NCBI GenBank assembly: GCA_050084515.1
Contig: CM114274.1
Span: forward strand, 7,874,001 to 7,938,000
Direction: 5' to 3'
DNA: 64,000 nucleotides
DNA from: Blasia pusilla
Taxonomy: Eukaryota > Marchantiophyta > Marchantiopsida > Blasiales
The position numbers were made by a program, and so were the translations under genes. Below the pieces are notes generated by a model. The model searched no databases. It saw nothing but the letters and a program-made list of their open reading frames with translations, and was not told the DNA's origin. Positions 22,301 through 33,400 of the stretch are shown here, one piece after another (the stretch's first letter is position 1; each line of letters opens with the position of its first letter).

Positions 22301-23807
22301 TTGCATTTTGCATGATGTGATGGGAGAGAGGTGACATGGATGAGGGTTCCTAGAATCCTACAATGTCCTATGTAGTGAATTGTACGCACAAAACTTTGCT
22401 TCAATTGTGAGAACTTGCAAGTTGGGTACTAAAATGGATTATAAGTGTTAGATTAGGAAGCGAACAAACAATCATTCACTAGTTGGGGTAATTGTACGTC
22501 GCCACGTCCTTCTTTAGGTTATGTATCGTGTGTCGACTCTTCCAACTAGGGGGCAATGAAGTTGAAATTTGTTAAAATTCATTATCTTCTTCTTGATATA
22601 TTACTCATACAATAACTCCTTTTTTTGTGTTTGTTAAGAAAATTCTTTCTTTATACCATGGGAAATTTTCAAAGACCTAGCCCAATGTTAAAATAAAATA
22701 AGCTTCTTGGCCTAGAGAATTTTTTTATGGTATTTTTGAGAATTCAAAGATATGGTAATATGAAAATGTGCTTTCAAGAATGTTGAAAATTCTTAGATGT
22801 TTCCAATACTTCCTAATATTCCTTCACCTTTTTTTCGACTAATGTGAGCAAGTAATTTCCTTGAACTTATCATTAAAAAATGTGTGAGAAAATTTTTAAA
22901 TGCAAGAAAGTGTAGAGAACTCCCACGAAACAACTATAGGTAAGGTCAATAAGTATCAACCAATGCTAGGAATATATTGATGAAATCAACTTTTCTCCAC
23001 TTAAAAACTCTTCAAGGTGAATTAGGGCTCCCATCTCTGTGTGCATCATTATCCATGTTGAAACATGTCACTAGCTCAAAGGCGGATTGCAACTTGACCA
23101 AGTCTACGTGGAAGCATGGGCGGTTAAAATCGCAAATATCCATTTCTACCATGGAAGATATGAAAACAAAAGGGCCTAAGAAGAAAATTATTCCTCTTAT
23201 ATTTGGGTAAAAACCCAATTTAACTTGGAAAACCACCACCTAGATATGTAAAGAAGTTAGAATTTGAGTTCAACGATGAGAAATGAGAAATCGCTTCGCC
23301 AAATTAGACCATAGTTTGGTAAATTGACAAGAAAAGCTCGTACATATATTTGTTCTGATTCTCCATACACATATTAGATTATATATTCCTGATTCCAACC
23401 AATTTTTGACACTAGATAAAAAGAAAGTACGTCCTTTTGGGTTTTTTTGGAAAAGTTCCAAAAACTTGCAATTTTAACCAATTAACTTCACTCGTAAACT
23501 TGGGAATTTTTGAAGAAAAATTGTAATTTTCATGTTTTCTATTATGACACATAGATACTAATCTCCTAACCCTAGCCACTCGTCAACATCAAGTAGAAAG
23601 AAACATCCCATTTTGCAGACAATTTCTCCCAGAAGTTAGAGTGATAAAAAATTGTGATTTCAACCCAAAAACTACACTTATAATCTTGGTTCTCTAGGGC
23701 TGAACATTGGACATGGTAGATATGTATCATCCATCTCATTCATTTTGATAAACTTCAAGATTCATATTTCTTATCAAAGGTATAATTGGTCTTAGGGATA
23801 GTGTCAA
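19307..23807. other. gene-free stretch
   Basis: No supported gene. Open frames at 19670-19930, 20124-20372 and elsewhere lack domains or supporting context. The base composition is ordinary AT-rich. Confidence 0.4.
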
Positions 23808-24075
23808 GGTTGAACACGGATTTATGTCTGTCCTTAGGATGGACATGTCCATGCGGGCCTACATACCCGCGGCCCGCACCCGAGCCCGTCAAGCTTGTAG
23901 CATAGACCTGGGTTGGTCAAGATTGCATCAATTTTGTGACCCACGTATAGGCTGCACCAGCCCCTGGCAGGGCTCAGGCCCGTGGTTGAGCCCACACAAG
24001 GCCCTGCGCAAGCTTGAGCCTGCCCAATGGGGGCCCATCCCGCCCTGCAAGCATGGCCGGAAGTAGGCCCCCAGG
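23808..24075 (+). repeat. MITE-like repeat, related to family GGTTGCAT, copy b
   Basis: Starts GGTTGAACACGG, then GTCTGTCC and GGATGGACATGTCC, matching the minus-strand reading of copy a at 905-1334. A GC-rich interior follows (GGCCCGC and GACCTGGGTTGGTCAAG words), also shared with copy a. The right boundary is uncertain. No coding capacity. Confidence 0.4.
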
Positions 24076-24495
24076 CCAAGCTTTAGAAAAAAGCGTGTTT
24101 CCCTTTATGGTTGGGTTGTCTACCTTAAGTAATTTCTTAGAAGGAAAATGATGGGATCTGCTTTTTCTTATTAACTTGGAGTTTATGGTATATTTAGCAG
24201 AAAATATGGAATGTAAGACCTTAACACCACCAATTTCTCCCTACACAAGAATTGAAAAAAGCAAGTCTAAGTCTAAGCTTGACTAAGTTGTCTCCCTTTG
24301 GAAAAGGGGAAAAATCACTAGTTGTCCCCCTAAATGTTCTTGTCTCTTAGTTTGCCCACAGTTGGAGATATCATAGCCCCACTCACCTCCCAATTGGTTA
24401 TTGGTAGTGCTTATTTAAGTAATGGAACCAATTGCATTGTGCCGCTTTCGAGAAAGTATGCATTTCAGTCGGAGGTGATGTTGTCTTTGAACCAA
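24076..24495. other. no gene seen
   Basis: Short spacer between two MITE-like repeats. Nothing recognised. Confidence 0.4.
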
Positions 24496-24747
24496 GGTTG
24501 CATCTGGACAAAGTCTGTGTCCGTGGACTTATGTCCGTCCTATGGAAGGAAATGTCCGTGTGGGCCCCACCTTTCCCTTCTTTCTCATTCCCCTTACTTG
24601 CCTTTGTGTTCCATACTCCCCCATTTCTTCCTCCCTCTTTGCTCCTCTCATCCTTGCCTTGCCTTCCATTATGGACTAAAAGTGTGGATCCCACTTCTTG
24701 GAACCCATGTCCGTCCTAAGGAAGGACTTGTCCGTTTTTATGCAACC
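24496..24747 (+). repeat. MITE-like repeat, family GGTTGCAT, copy c
   Basis: A 252-bp unit with perfect 8-bp inverted ends (GGTTGCAT and ATGCAACC). Both ends carry GTCCGT-rich subterminal sequence, including TCCGTCCTATGGAAGGA near 24536 and a similar TCCGTCCTAAGGAAGGAC near 24710. The core is pyrimidine-rich. Copy d at 45074-45369 is the same unit in reverse orientation. No transposase. Confidence 0.75.
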
Positions 24748-26177
24748 ATGCTTTGAACACTCACCAACAACAATATGCATGACCTTGAAACCAATGATTT
24801 CAAGTACTAATGTAAGATAACAAATGGGGAGTTGGATAAGAGCAAATGTGGAGCATAGTTTATGTGAAATCAACATATTCCAAGTGTTCTACAAAGTCCC
24901 CAATAAATTTTGGGATCCCAAATGTGATCGGTGAAAAATTTATTAAAAAATAGATTTTGGATGCTTCGTTGAGCTCGTGTAATTTTGACGAGGCAAAATA
25001 AAGATAATCGCAAAAATCAAATGCAATCCATTAATGATAGTGGACCAAAGAATAATCTTTCTCTCGAGCGTATTCTTTTCTTATGATGCCATCTTTATTG
25101 TTGGACTGTGAAGTTTGTTTATTGTGACGGATGCCAAACTATAGAATACTAGTTAAGACCTGTGGACCGTGCCATGCACAACCTCTATAGTTCTAAACGC
25201 CTTGGTTCCTAAAAGTAATGTATAAAAAAATATTTTTAAACTCTACGATAGACATAGATACCACGTGGCATACATTCGTGAATTTGAAAGGCCATGTGGT
25301 GAGGTGTCACTATTTGAAAAATGCTCCTCCAATAATAGTATAGATAAAAAAAATAAACCATTCGGAAAATGATTCTCAAGTAATTGTATAAATAAATAAA
25401 ATATACCATTTTTTTGGGTCGCCAAAAGTTTTTTCTTTGAGAGCATTTGTTTTCATGCACATCTTGCATTTGTTATACTTGGGTATTATAAGTTTTTTCT
25501 AGGTAAACATTAAGGCCATGTAGGAACATTTTCCTGCATATGACAACAAAACCTTTTTGCTTGGCTTTCTAGGATCCTCTAGTTGAATATTCAATGCTCA
25601 AGGGATTCTTTTCATTTTGAATCCACTTGAAGGCTCAAGTTTATGCTACTAACATTCAAAGTTCCATGCAAATATTCTTCCCATCATGTTTTCTCATGGT
25701 AGTTTTGTCCAATAATAAAGAATTCTCACTTCATGACATAGATAGGTAGGGGAAAATCAAATGATGTGTTGGGGAAACTGAAACTCTTGTGGATTAGACA
25801 TATACTTTCCATATCGGTGGATCTCTATATAATGTGCAAAAATGGACAATTGAAGAAGTCCTCGATTAAAAAACTTCATTCATGAATAATAAGTTTTATC
25901 ACAAGTGGGTCGGCTTGAAGAGGGTAGGGTTGAGCAAAACTTTCTACAGCAAGGTTATTGACATGTGTCACTCTTTATGAGTAGAACATATAACACTAAC
26001 TTTGTCGCCTTGGGCTCTCTTTCACCGGCTAGTCTACATTTCATATACACAATGGAAAGTAGCTAAGTTATGAGAGACTCGAATGAGATTCAAGAGTTAG
26101 CCATGCAAGAAAGTGGAGCCATTAAAATGAGCTTCGCATCGCATAATGAACCCAAAGCAAGAACAAGAAAGACTCAC
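24748..26177. other. no gene seen; Helitron-like 3' end at 25149
   Basis: AT-rich with no gene. On the minus strand, sequence ending CTAG at 25149-25152 is preceded by a TGCATGGCACGG hairpin-like segment, as at Helitron 3' ends. No matching 5' end was identified. Confidence 0.3.
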
Positions 26178-26343
26178 GTTCTCAAGTAGAACAGAATCTT
26201 AAGAATTAGTCGCTCTTCAATGTAAGCCAGAGTGTTTGGAACAGGTAGCGAGAGTCGAACGTTCTCAAGTAAAGCAAAATCTCAAGAATCAGTCGATCTT
26301 CGATGAAAGGGAGCGCTCAGAATACGTAGCGGAAAGCGAAAGG
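26178..26343. repeat. two tandem copies of an 83-bp unit
   Basis: GTTCTCAAGTA starts at 26178 and 26261, and the following CAAAATCT- and CGATCTTC-like words recur at the same spacing. No coding content. Confidence 0.65.
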
Positions 26344-26879
26344 TAGGATTAGAGAGTGGTGGTAGAAATACACCTCGAGATATTGGACACTGCATCCGTG
26401 TCGAAGAGGAACGGCAACACGCGTCTGATTGGTTTTAGGTCAACAAAGTTAGACTGGATAAGTGTGAGAAACACTGAAAAGGAGAGGACTCGATGATGGA
26501 ATCCAACTTTCCAGAATCGGATGCTGATCAACCACAACAACAAGAATCATCAACCTACAAAAGTCGAGAAACACGCGAAGCCATTAAGGAAATGAACCTT
26601 GAACCCTAGCGAGTACAAAGGGAGAAAAACAATTGAGAAAAGGTGAGAAAATAACGTTGCAGCTCAATAGAGCGAGCAGACGCGCTAAAGAAGATGAGAG
26701 CACGACGAGCAGCCGTAGCAAAACCTGAGTTTTGCTACGGTTTGCAGACTGGAAGGTCGAATGTGTAGATCAGCGCACGAGGCCTAACAATGACCACCAA
26801 TCATCCAGGAGAGTATCGCGGCAACCGAGCAACAACAGACTCATGGTAACGGTGTGTCAAAGTTCCAAACGACCGACTG

Positions 26880-28520
26880 CCGGTCAGAAGTCGAAATCGA
26901 GGACGCCCGCACAGGTTGGAGAACGAGTGTAGTCTAACCGAGCATGAACGACGACTTCAAGCGATGGAGGCGAATTCAGAAGTAAAAGTCGAGTACGAAT
27001 GTGCAGATTCGAGAACGAGGCCCTAGCAAAGACCCTAGCGTGAATAAGGAGTCTAGACCACAACCACCATTGCAGCACAGATCAATCGAGATCTCGGTTG
27101 AACGACACCAATCGGTAGAGACGATCGTGGCATAGTCAAACTGGGCATGAACGACGAGTTCAAGTGATAGTGACGAATTCAGAAGTCAAAGTGGAGGACG
27201 AATGTGCAGGTTGGAGAACGAGGCCGTGCACCGATGAGACTTACAAAGACTTGCGCACTCTAGCGTGAACAGGGAGTCTAGCGACAGCGACAAATGCAGC
27301 ACAGATCAACCGAGCTTGAACGAGTCCAGGTAGACGATTGTGGCATAGTCTAACCGACCATGAACGACGAGTTCAAGCGATAGGGACGAATTCAGAAGTC
27401 AAAGTTGAGGACGCATGTGGAGGTTGGAGAACGAAGCCCTGCACTGATGAGACTCACAAAGACTTGAGCACCCTAGCGTGAAAGTTGAGGACGCATGTGG
27501 AGGTTGGAGAACGAGGCCCTGCACTGATGAGACTCACAAAGACTTGAGCACCCTAGCGTGAAGAAGAAGTCCAGGCGATAGAGACAATTGCAGCACAGGT
27601 CAACCGAGATTGAACGAGTCCAATCGAGATGCTCAGACGATTGTAGCATAGTTTAACGCTAGACACGAATTCAGAAGTCAAAGTCTAGGCAGCATGTGCA
27701 GGTTGGAGAACGAGGCCCTGCAATGATGAAGCCCGAGCATGAACGACGAATTTCGAAGTCCAAGTCGGGGACGAATGTGCAGGTTGGAGAACGAAGCCCT
27801 GCAATGATGAAGCTCACAAAGACTCGAGCACCCTTGTGTGAACAAGAAGTCCAGGCGACAGCGAAAAATGGAACACAGATCAACCGAGCTTGAAGAAGTC
27901 CAGGCGGTAAAGACGATTGTGACATAGTCCAACCGAGCATGAACAACGCATCCAAGCGATAGGGACGAATGTGGCAGTGCGCAACCGAGAATGAACGACT
28001 AGTCCAGGCCATAGAGTCGAGTGTATCATTACCTAACCGTGCGTGAATGACTCGTCGAAACAACAGACACACGACGTGCAACTGAGCATCAACGACGAGT
28101 CCTGGACCAGACAATTGTGGCATTGCCTAACCTAGCGTGAACAACGAATCGAAGAAATGTAGCATTGTGGAACGGAGCATGAACGACGAGTCATGGACCA
28201 GGCTATAGAGAAATATCGTGGCATTTCCTAACCTAGCGTGAACGACGGATCGAATTAACAGTGAGAGGCATGTCATATTGTGCAACGGAGCATGAACGAC
28301 CGAGTCCTGGAGCAGGCAATAAAGAAAATTGTGGCATTGCCTCGTCGAGCGCGAACGACGAATCCGAAGCAGAACAGAGGCTTGTAACATTGTGCATCCC
28401 AGCATGAACGACGAGTCCTGGATCAGGTTATAAGATAAATTGTGGCAAATCGAAGCAACAGAGACGCATGTGGCGGAATTCGTGCAAGCGTGCGTGAACG
28501 ACGACGAGTTATGGCGCAGA
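26880..28520. repeat. complex degenerate tandem-repeat field
   Basis: Interleaved repeats of short phrases, including GCAGGTTGGAGAACGAGGCC, GCATGAACGACGAGTC and ATTGTGGCATTGCCTAACC. An 80-bp segment at 27401-27480 is repeated almost exactly at 27481-27560. The right half has a looser 90-115 bp period. It is GC-richer than its flanks. Apparent open frames in it are repeat translations and are not called. Confidence 0.75.
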
Positions 28521-30405
28521 GATGAATGTTCCATCGCGGAACAGAGCTTGAACAAAATCTGAGTGCGCCAAGAGCGTCGTGTAGTGGAGCCCGAAGAACA
28601 GCTGCGAGTTGTAGAAAGCAAGTATTAGGTGCCTTTACGCTTAAACCTAAAGGTGTGAGGGTTTCAATTCTCTTCTCCCCCGCCACGTGTAATTTAATTC
28701 TTCTGAGTTAGATGGGGTTTATGATGAACGCCTGTTATTGATCTTCTTGCCACGTGTCAAACACTTTTAAGTCTCACAAGAAGGTTCACTTACAAGAAAA
28801 TGTTTCACATTGAGCTTTTTCGAACGGGCACCTTGCTAGTTTTCTTTATTATGTCTCCTTAATTCAACTCCCTCTCTCAAAGTGACAAGTGTCACTTTAG
28901 GAGGGTTTCTGCAAATTTTGAGTCTTCCTTTCCTATGACACGTTTCATTTGATTTATTTGAAAATAAGAAAAGCAACATTGAAACATAGATATACTATAT
29001 CTATATACGGAGCTTAGGGAATATGCTCCATATATGTCATTAGAATTTTTTCAAGAGTATTTTTTTCGCCTTAAGTGAGATATAGAAAGAGAAATTGATA
29101 AAAAAAAAGTGAATATGTAAATAGTGGTCCCTACATCACACTTACAGGCCTGCCCTATACAGTAAAAGATTAAACACTTGCTTACAGGCCTAACCATTAA
29201 AGATTATTTCTGGTTGTTCCCTCCATCTGACACTGATCCTTCAAAAAATTATTTTTGAACCACCCGGTTTGGTATGGAAATTAAAATTTAATTAGTATAC
29301 TAGCATATTTCGTTTCTAGGTAAGTATGCCGTAGTTAGCTCAAATGGGGATTTTTTTAAAAGTATTCTTTATTTATGTCATAAGTTTGTTGGGATTCCAT
29401 ATCCTTAATAAGCAAGTAATTTCTTACCCTCGTGATTACAAATAACAATTTTCTTTTAAAATAAAATTATCAAACCTTTAAATAAACACCTCACTACTCA
29501 TTAAAAATAATTTCTAGTCCTCTACTTCTTTGGGAGTACCACATTTATCTTCCTCTCTCCACCAAAGTTTTTATATATGGGGATTAAAAATGGTGCTAGT
29601 AGGTGTATATGTTAAGAATGGTACTATTTCTTCACCAAATTATTTATTTTTATATATATATGGATTAGAAACGGTGCTAGTAGGTGTATATGTTAAGAAT
29701 GGTACTATTAGGTGTCACCCTAATACTATAAAACTTAGAATTTTTTAAACGACGAGTTGCGTTAGATGCAAAATTACCTTAGCAATCCAAGCAAACCCAC
29801 TCAAAACTAATTTTAAAATTGTGACCATGAAAAAGTGCATCGTAGCACATTCAATCACGTAATTATTTAAAAAAACCTTTGTTCATTTTGAGGACCAATG
29901 AATGATTGACACAAGTTAAATTTTTCCATGAAACCAAATGATGGAGTGTTTTCTTCATTTTATACTAAGTTGAAAAGTAGATGAGGGGAACGTTTTAATA
30001 ATTATATTATTTTTCATTTTTCATTTAATTATCTAATTATGTAAAATTAGAAAAAATCTCCCAATGAGGTATTATGGGTGAGTGCCTTCTTATCTACAAA
30101 CACCTCTCGCGTGATAAGAGGTACACGCGATGTTTCACAAAGACCGACGAAATCTGAGAGACATCCTCCGTATCCATTCGGACAGGGAATAAGAGCTGTG
30201 AATCGATGCAGAGGGGATGGTAAACCGCGGAGAATGGATGGACATCCATATAATCGAGCTAAAGACCGAATCTTTATTCCTTTTCTTTTTCGAAAAGGCG
30301 TGATATGTACGAGGGTGACAAGGAGCACCGGCGCGCGGCTTAGCTCGCGCTCCAGGTGGATATCGAAATGTCTGTAGCTCCGGCTCTAGAAGCTGAATGC
30401 CACCA
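28521..30405. other. no gene seen; 3' flank of the lipoxygenase gene
   Basis: AT-rich DNA. A two-copy 81-bp direct repeat lies at 29569-29709 (GGTGCTAGTAGGTGTATATG in both). The 30047-30400 end is GC-richer and probably holds the lipoxygenase 3' untranslated region on the minus strand. Confidence 0.4.
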
Positions 30406-33400
30406 TTAGCAGCTGCAAGCGAAGAAAAATCTGCCACGTGCCGCCATGGAAATACTGTTGGGAATGCCCCTCCCTGTGAGGCCAGGAGTGGAGTGCGGGT
30501 ACATGAGGGTGTAAGGGACCTTCGCGGGGCCACTTCTGTTGACGAGTTTGGGATCGCTGTTCCTCGCGGCGAATCGCTTCTCCGCTTCTTCGATTTTGGC
30601 CGCGTACTTGGCGAATGCCGCCTGAACGCGTGGATCGGATGTCCACATCTTGTCGCGGGACCCGATGTATTCCTCGTCTTCGGCGTGAGTCGACAGCAGC
30701 TCCAGAACGAGCATGCCTTTCAGAGCGTCGGCTTCAGGCGCGATGGTTGTGAGCAGGCATTTCATGGGATCGCGAACCGCCTCCACGTACTCAGGAGTGC
30801 CTTCCTCAGGGATGAGACGCACGCACATGGAGCTCTTGTTGGGGACGAATCCTCCGTATGCGTATTGGCTGAAGTTGACCGCCGCGTGGCGGGACCTGGG
30901 ATCCAGTGCAGAATGGTGAGAATCTCCACGAGGTTCTCGATGCAGTCCGGCTGAATCCAACCTTCTTTCTTGTCGCCGTGGCCCGTCTCGACGATCTCCT
31001 TCCACCACGCCTGCAGATCGGAGTCGTTCCTCACGGCGGCGTCTTGACCCTTGTACGCGATGTTCACGTAGTCGCTGATCCAGTCCTTCATGGCGCCGTA
31101 GATCTCCAGTCCGTCCTTCGCGAAGGGATAGTCGTCCACCACCAGCTTCACACCTCCTGGATACGAATCGTCCGCGCGCTCCGCCATTCCTCTGCACGCA
31201 CGTGGAACCCCACGCACCACCGTCCAGGAGTTCCGAGCTGGGGGAAAAAGAGCACGTCGACTTTTCTGGTTCCGTATCAAACTCATATGAGGACTGACTG
31301 GTCTGGTCTGGTCCGGTCTAGAAAAACATATTCATCTCTCTCCACTTCTGGAGTGGCACTGCCGACTATTGCGTACCTGGCGACCAAGTCTTGGGGCAAT
31401 CCCTGTTGATCGAATCGCCAGGAGCTCCCGTACCATTCGGACGAAATTTGAATGGCGTAGCCTCCGAATGAGAACTCGGTTTCGGGATACACCCATTCGC
31501 GTTGATGAGACTCGAGCGCGCCGCGGCGTTGATCATGAGGGTACCTCTGGCCAGCGGGTACAGGAGCTGGTAGATCGGGTGGAGTGCACTCAATTGTCGC
31601 CGAGTGGCGAGGATGAAGGGCTCCATGACCGCATGTGTTCGCAGCCTGGGAGGAAGTCCGTCACAGTGTTTCCATCGCAAGAAACATCAAACGTTAAGAA
31701 AATAATAATTCATGTTCAGCAAAACCTCAGAGAGAACGAGTACACCACGACCTTTCTCCATATACTTGCAATGACCGATGTCATGTTGACTAGAAGACGT
31801 CATGTTGATCTCGACCTATTGCTCACACAGTTGCAAGCAGACCACCCACATACCAGATCGATCTAGATCTAGTAGAAGATACCATTGCAAGTAGAGCAGC
31901 ACCATCATGTCGATCTCTTTCTATAGCTCATATAATGACAGATCTAGTAGAAGATACCATTGCAAGCAGAGCAGCACCCTCATGTCGATCTCTTTCTATA
32001 GCTCATGCAATGACAGATCTAGTAGAAGATGCCATTGCAAGGAGAGCAGCACCCTCATGTCGATCTCTTTCTATAGCTCATAAAAAGACAGATCTAGTAG
32101 AGGATACCATTGCAAGTAGAGCAGCACACTCATGTCGATCTCTTTCTATAGCTCAAACAATGGCAATCCAATGCTCATGCATCCACATGCCAAATCGATC
32201 TCGATCTAGCTAGAAAGGTGCTCTGGGTTCTCAGCTGCTCACCAGTGGCTGATAACCTCGTGGAATGTCAAGTCCAGAGCGCTGAAGTGAGCCTTAGCCA
32301 CCAACCAGAGAGGGTGTTTAGGGGTGAAGACTCTGTTGGAAGCCTTTGGGGGTGGCAAAGACAACTCAATAGCAACGGGGACCATTTTCTCCTCATTGGT
32401 GAGGAAGAAGATTGCTCTGGGAGCGTATGCTTTCTTCTTCTTGTCTTTGTTGACCTCCTTGAGGTAAGGCAAGAAAGCGTCGTGGTAATCGATGATGAAA
32501 AGCCTCTTGTCTCTGATGGCCTGCATCCGTGCACACACGTATCCAACGATGGCCCCAGGAGTCAAGATGAAGAGCTTTGTCATTCGAAGACTAGTGAGAG
32601 ATTGATTCTTAACGAGTGAAGCAGTCAGTCCTTCAGTCCATCTTTTGAAAGCTGTCAGTCAGGACTGCGGACCCGAGTCCAAACTCTCGAATGAGTTCAG
32701 TTCTATACACTCAGAGATTATTCGCTTCAGAAACTCTCCACATTGATATGTACACTGCACTCGATCATGGGCGATCGTCCAGAGATCTACTTTGAATGAA
32801 CCTGAGGGATTCAGACGTATCCAGGAGTTGTACTGTCCCTCTCTACATCCCTTCTCTGGTATCGAATTCTAAGAAGGAGGAATTCCGACTGCAATTGAGT
32901 GAATGCTTCGAATATTGCAAGACTCTGACTGACGCAAGAGCGCTAGAGTCTGATCCACATCGAGAAGCTTGTGGACGGTACCTGATCGACAGTGACACCC
33001 TGCATGAATGGCTCGATATCTTCGACCTTCAAAGCCGTGCCTTTGCCGTACTCTGCTTGGTCCAGTCCACTTTTGGGTGGGAATTCCTACATCCAAAACG
33101 TTTGCAGATTCATGTCATGATTCAGAAACTGTCAGCACTTTGCCAAATTCTGAACTCCCAGGTCTTCAGATGCAGATGCAGGGGCAGGGGACGAATTTAG
33201 AATGATTTGGATCAATGTGCACTGGTTAACTACATGTCCAGACGGGATCATTCATGACGTAGTAAATGAGTGGTTCGTCCACTCGAAAGCAGAAGCCCTA
33301 AAAGAATCGATAGATCCAGCCCGAGCGTCGAGTCCTTACCTGAAGACTCCGGATGATCCCAGGATTCATGCCAGCGAGTGTTTGACGACCGAACTCCTCA

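Noticed and set aside
26880-28520. Possible CRISPR-like or protein-coding repeat
   Set aside because: Repeat spacing and units are irregular, the context is a plant nuclear genome, and frames are repeat translations.
28620-28690. tRNA-like 3' half (GTGAGGGTTTCAATTC then a C-rich end)
   Set aside because: Resembles a T-arm and acceptor end, but no matching 5' acceptor, D-arm or anticodon arm could be folded.
31935-32213. Repetitive open frame in lipoxygenase intron 6
   Set aside because: It is the translation of a 75-bp tandem repeat whose period is a multiple of three.
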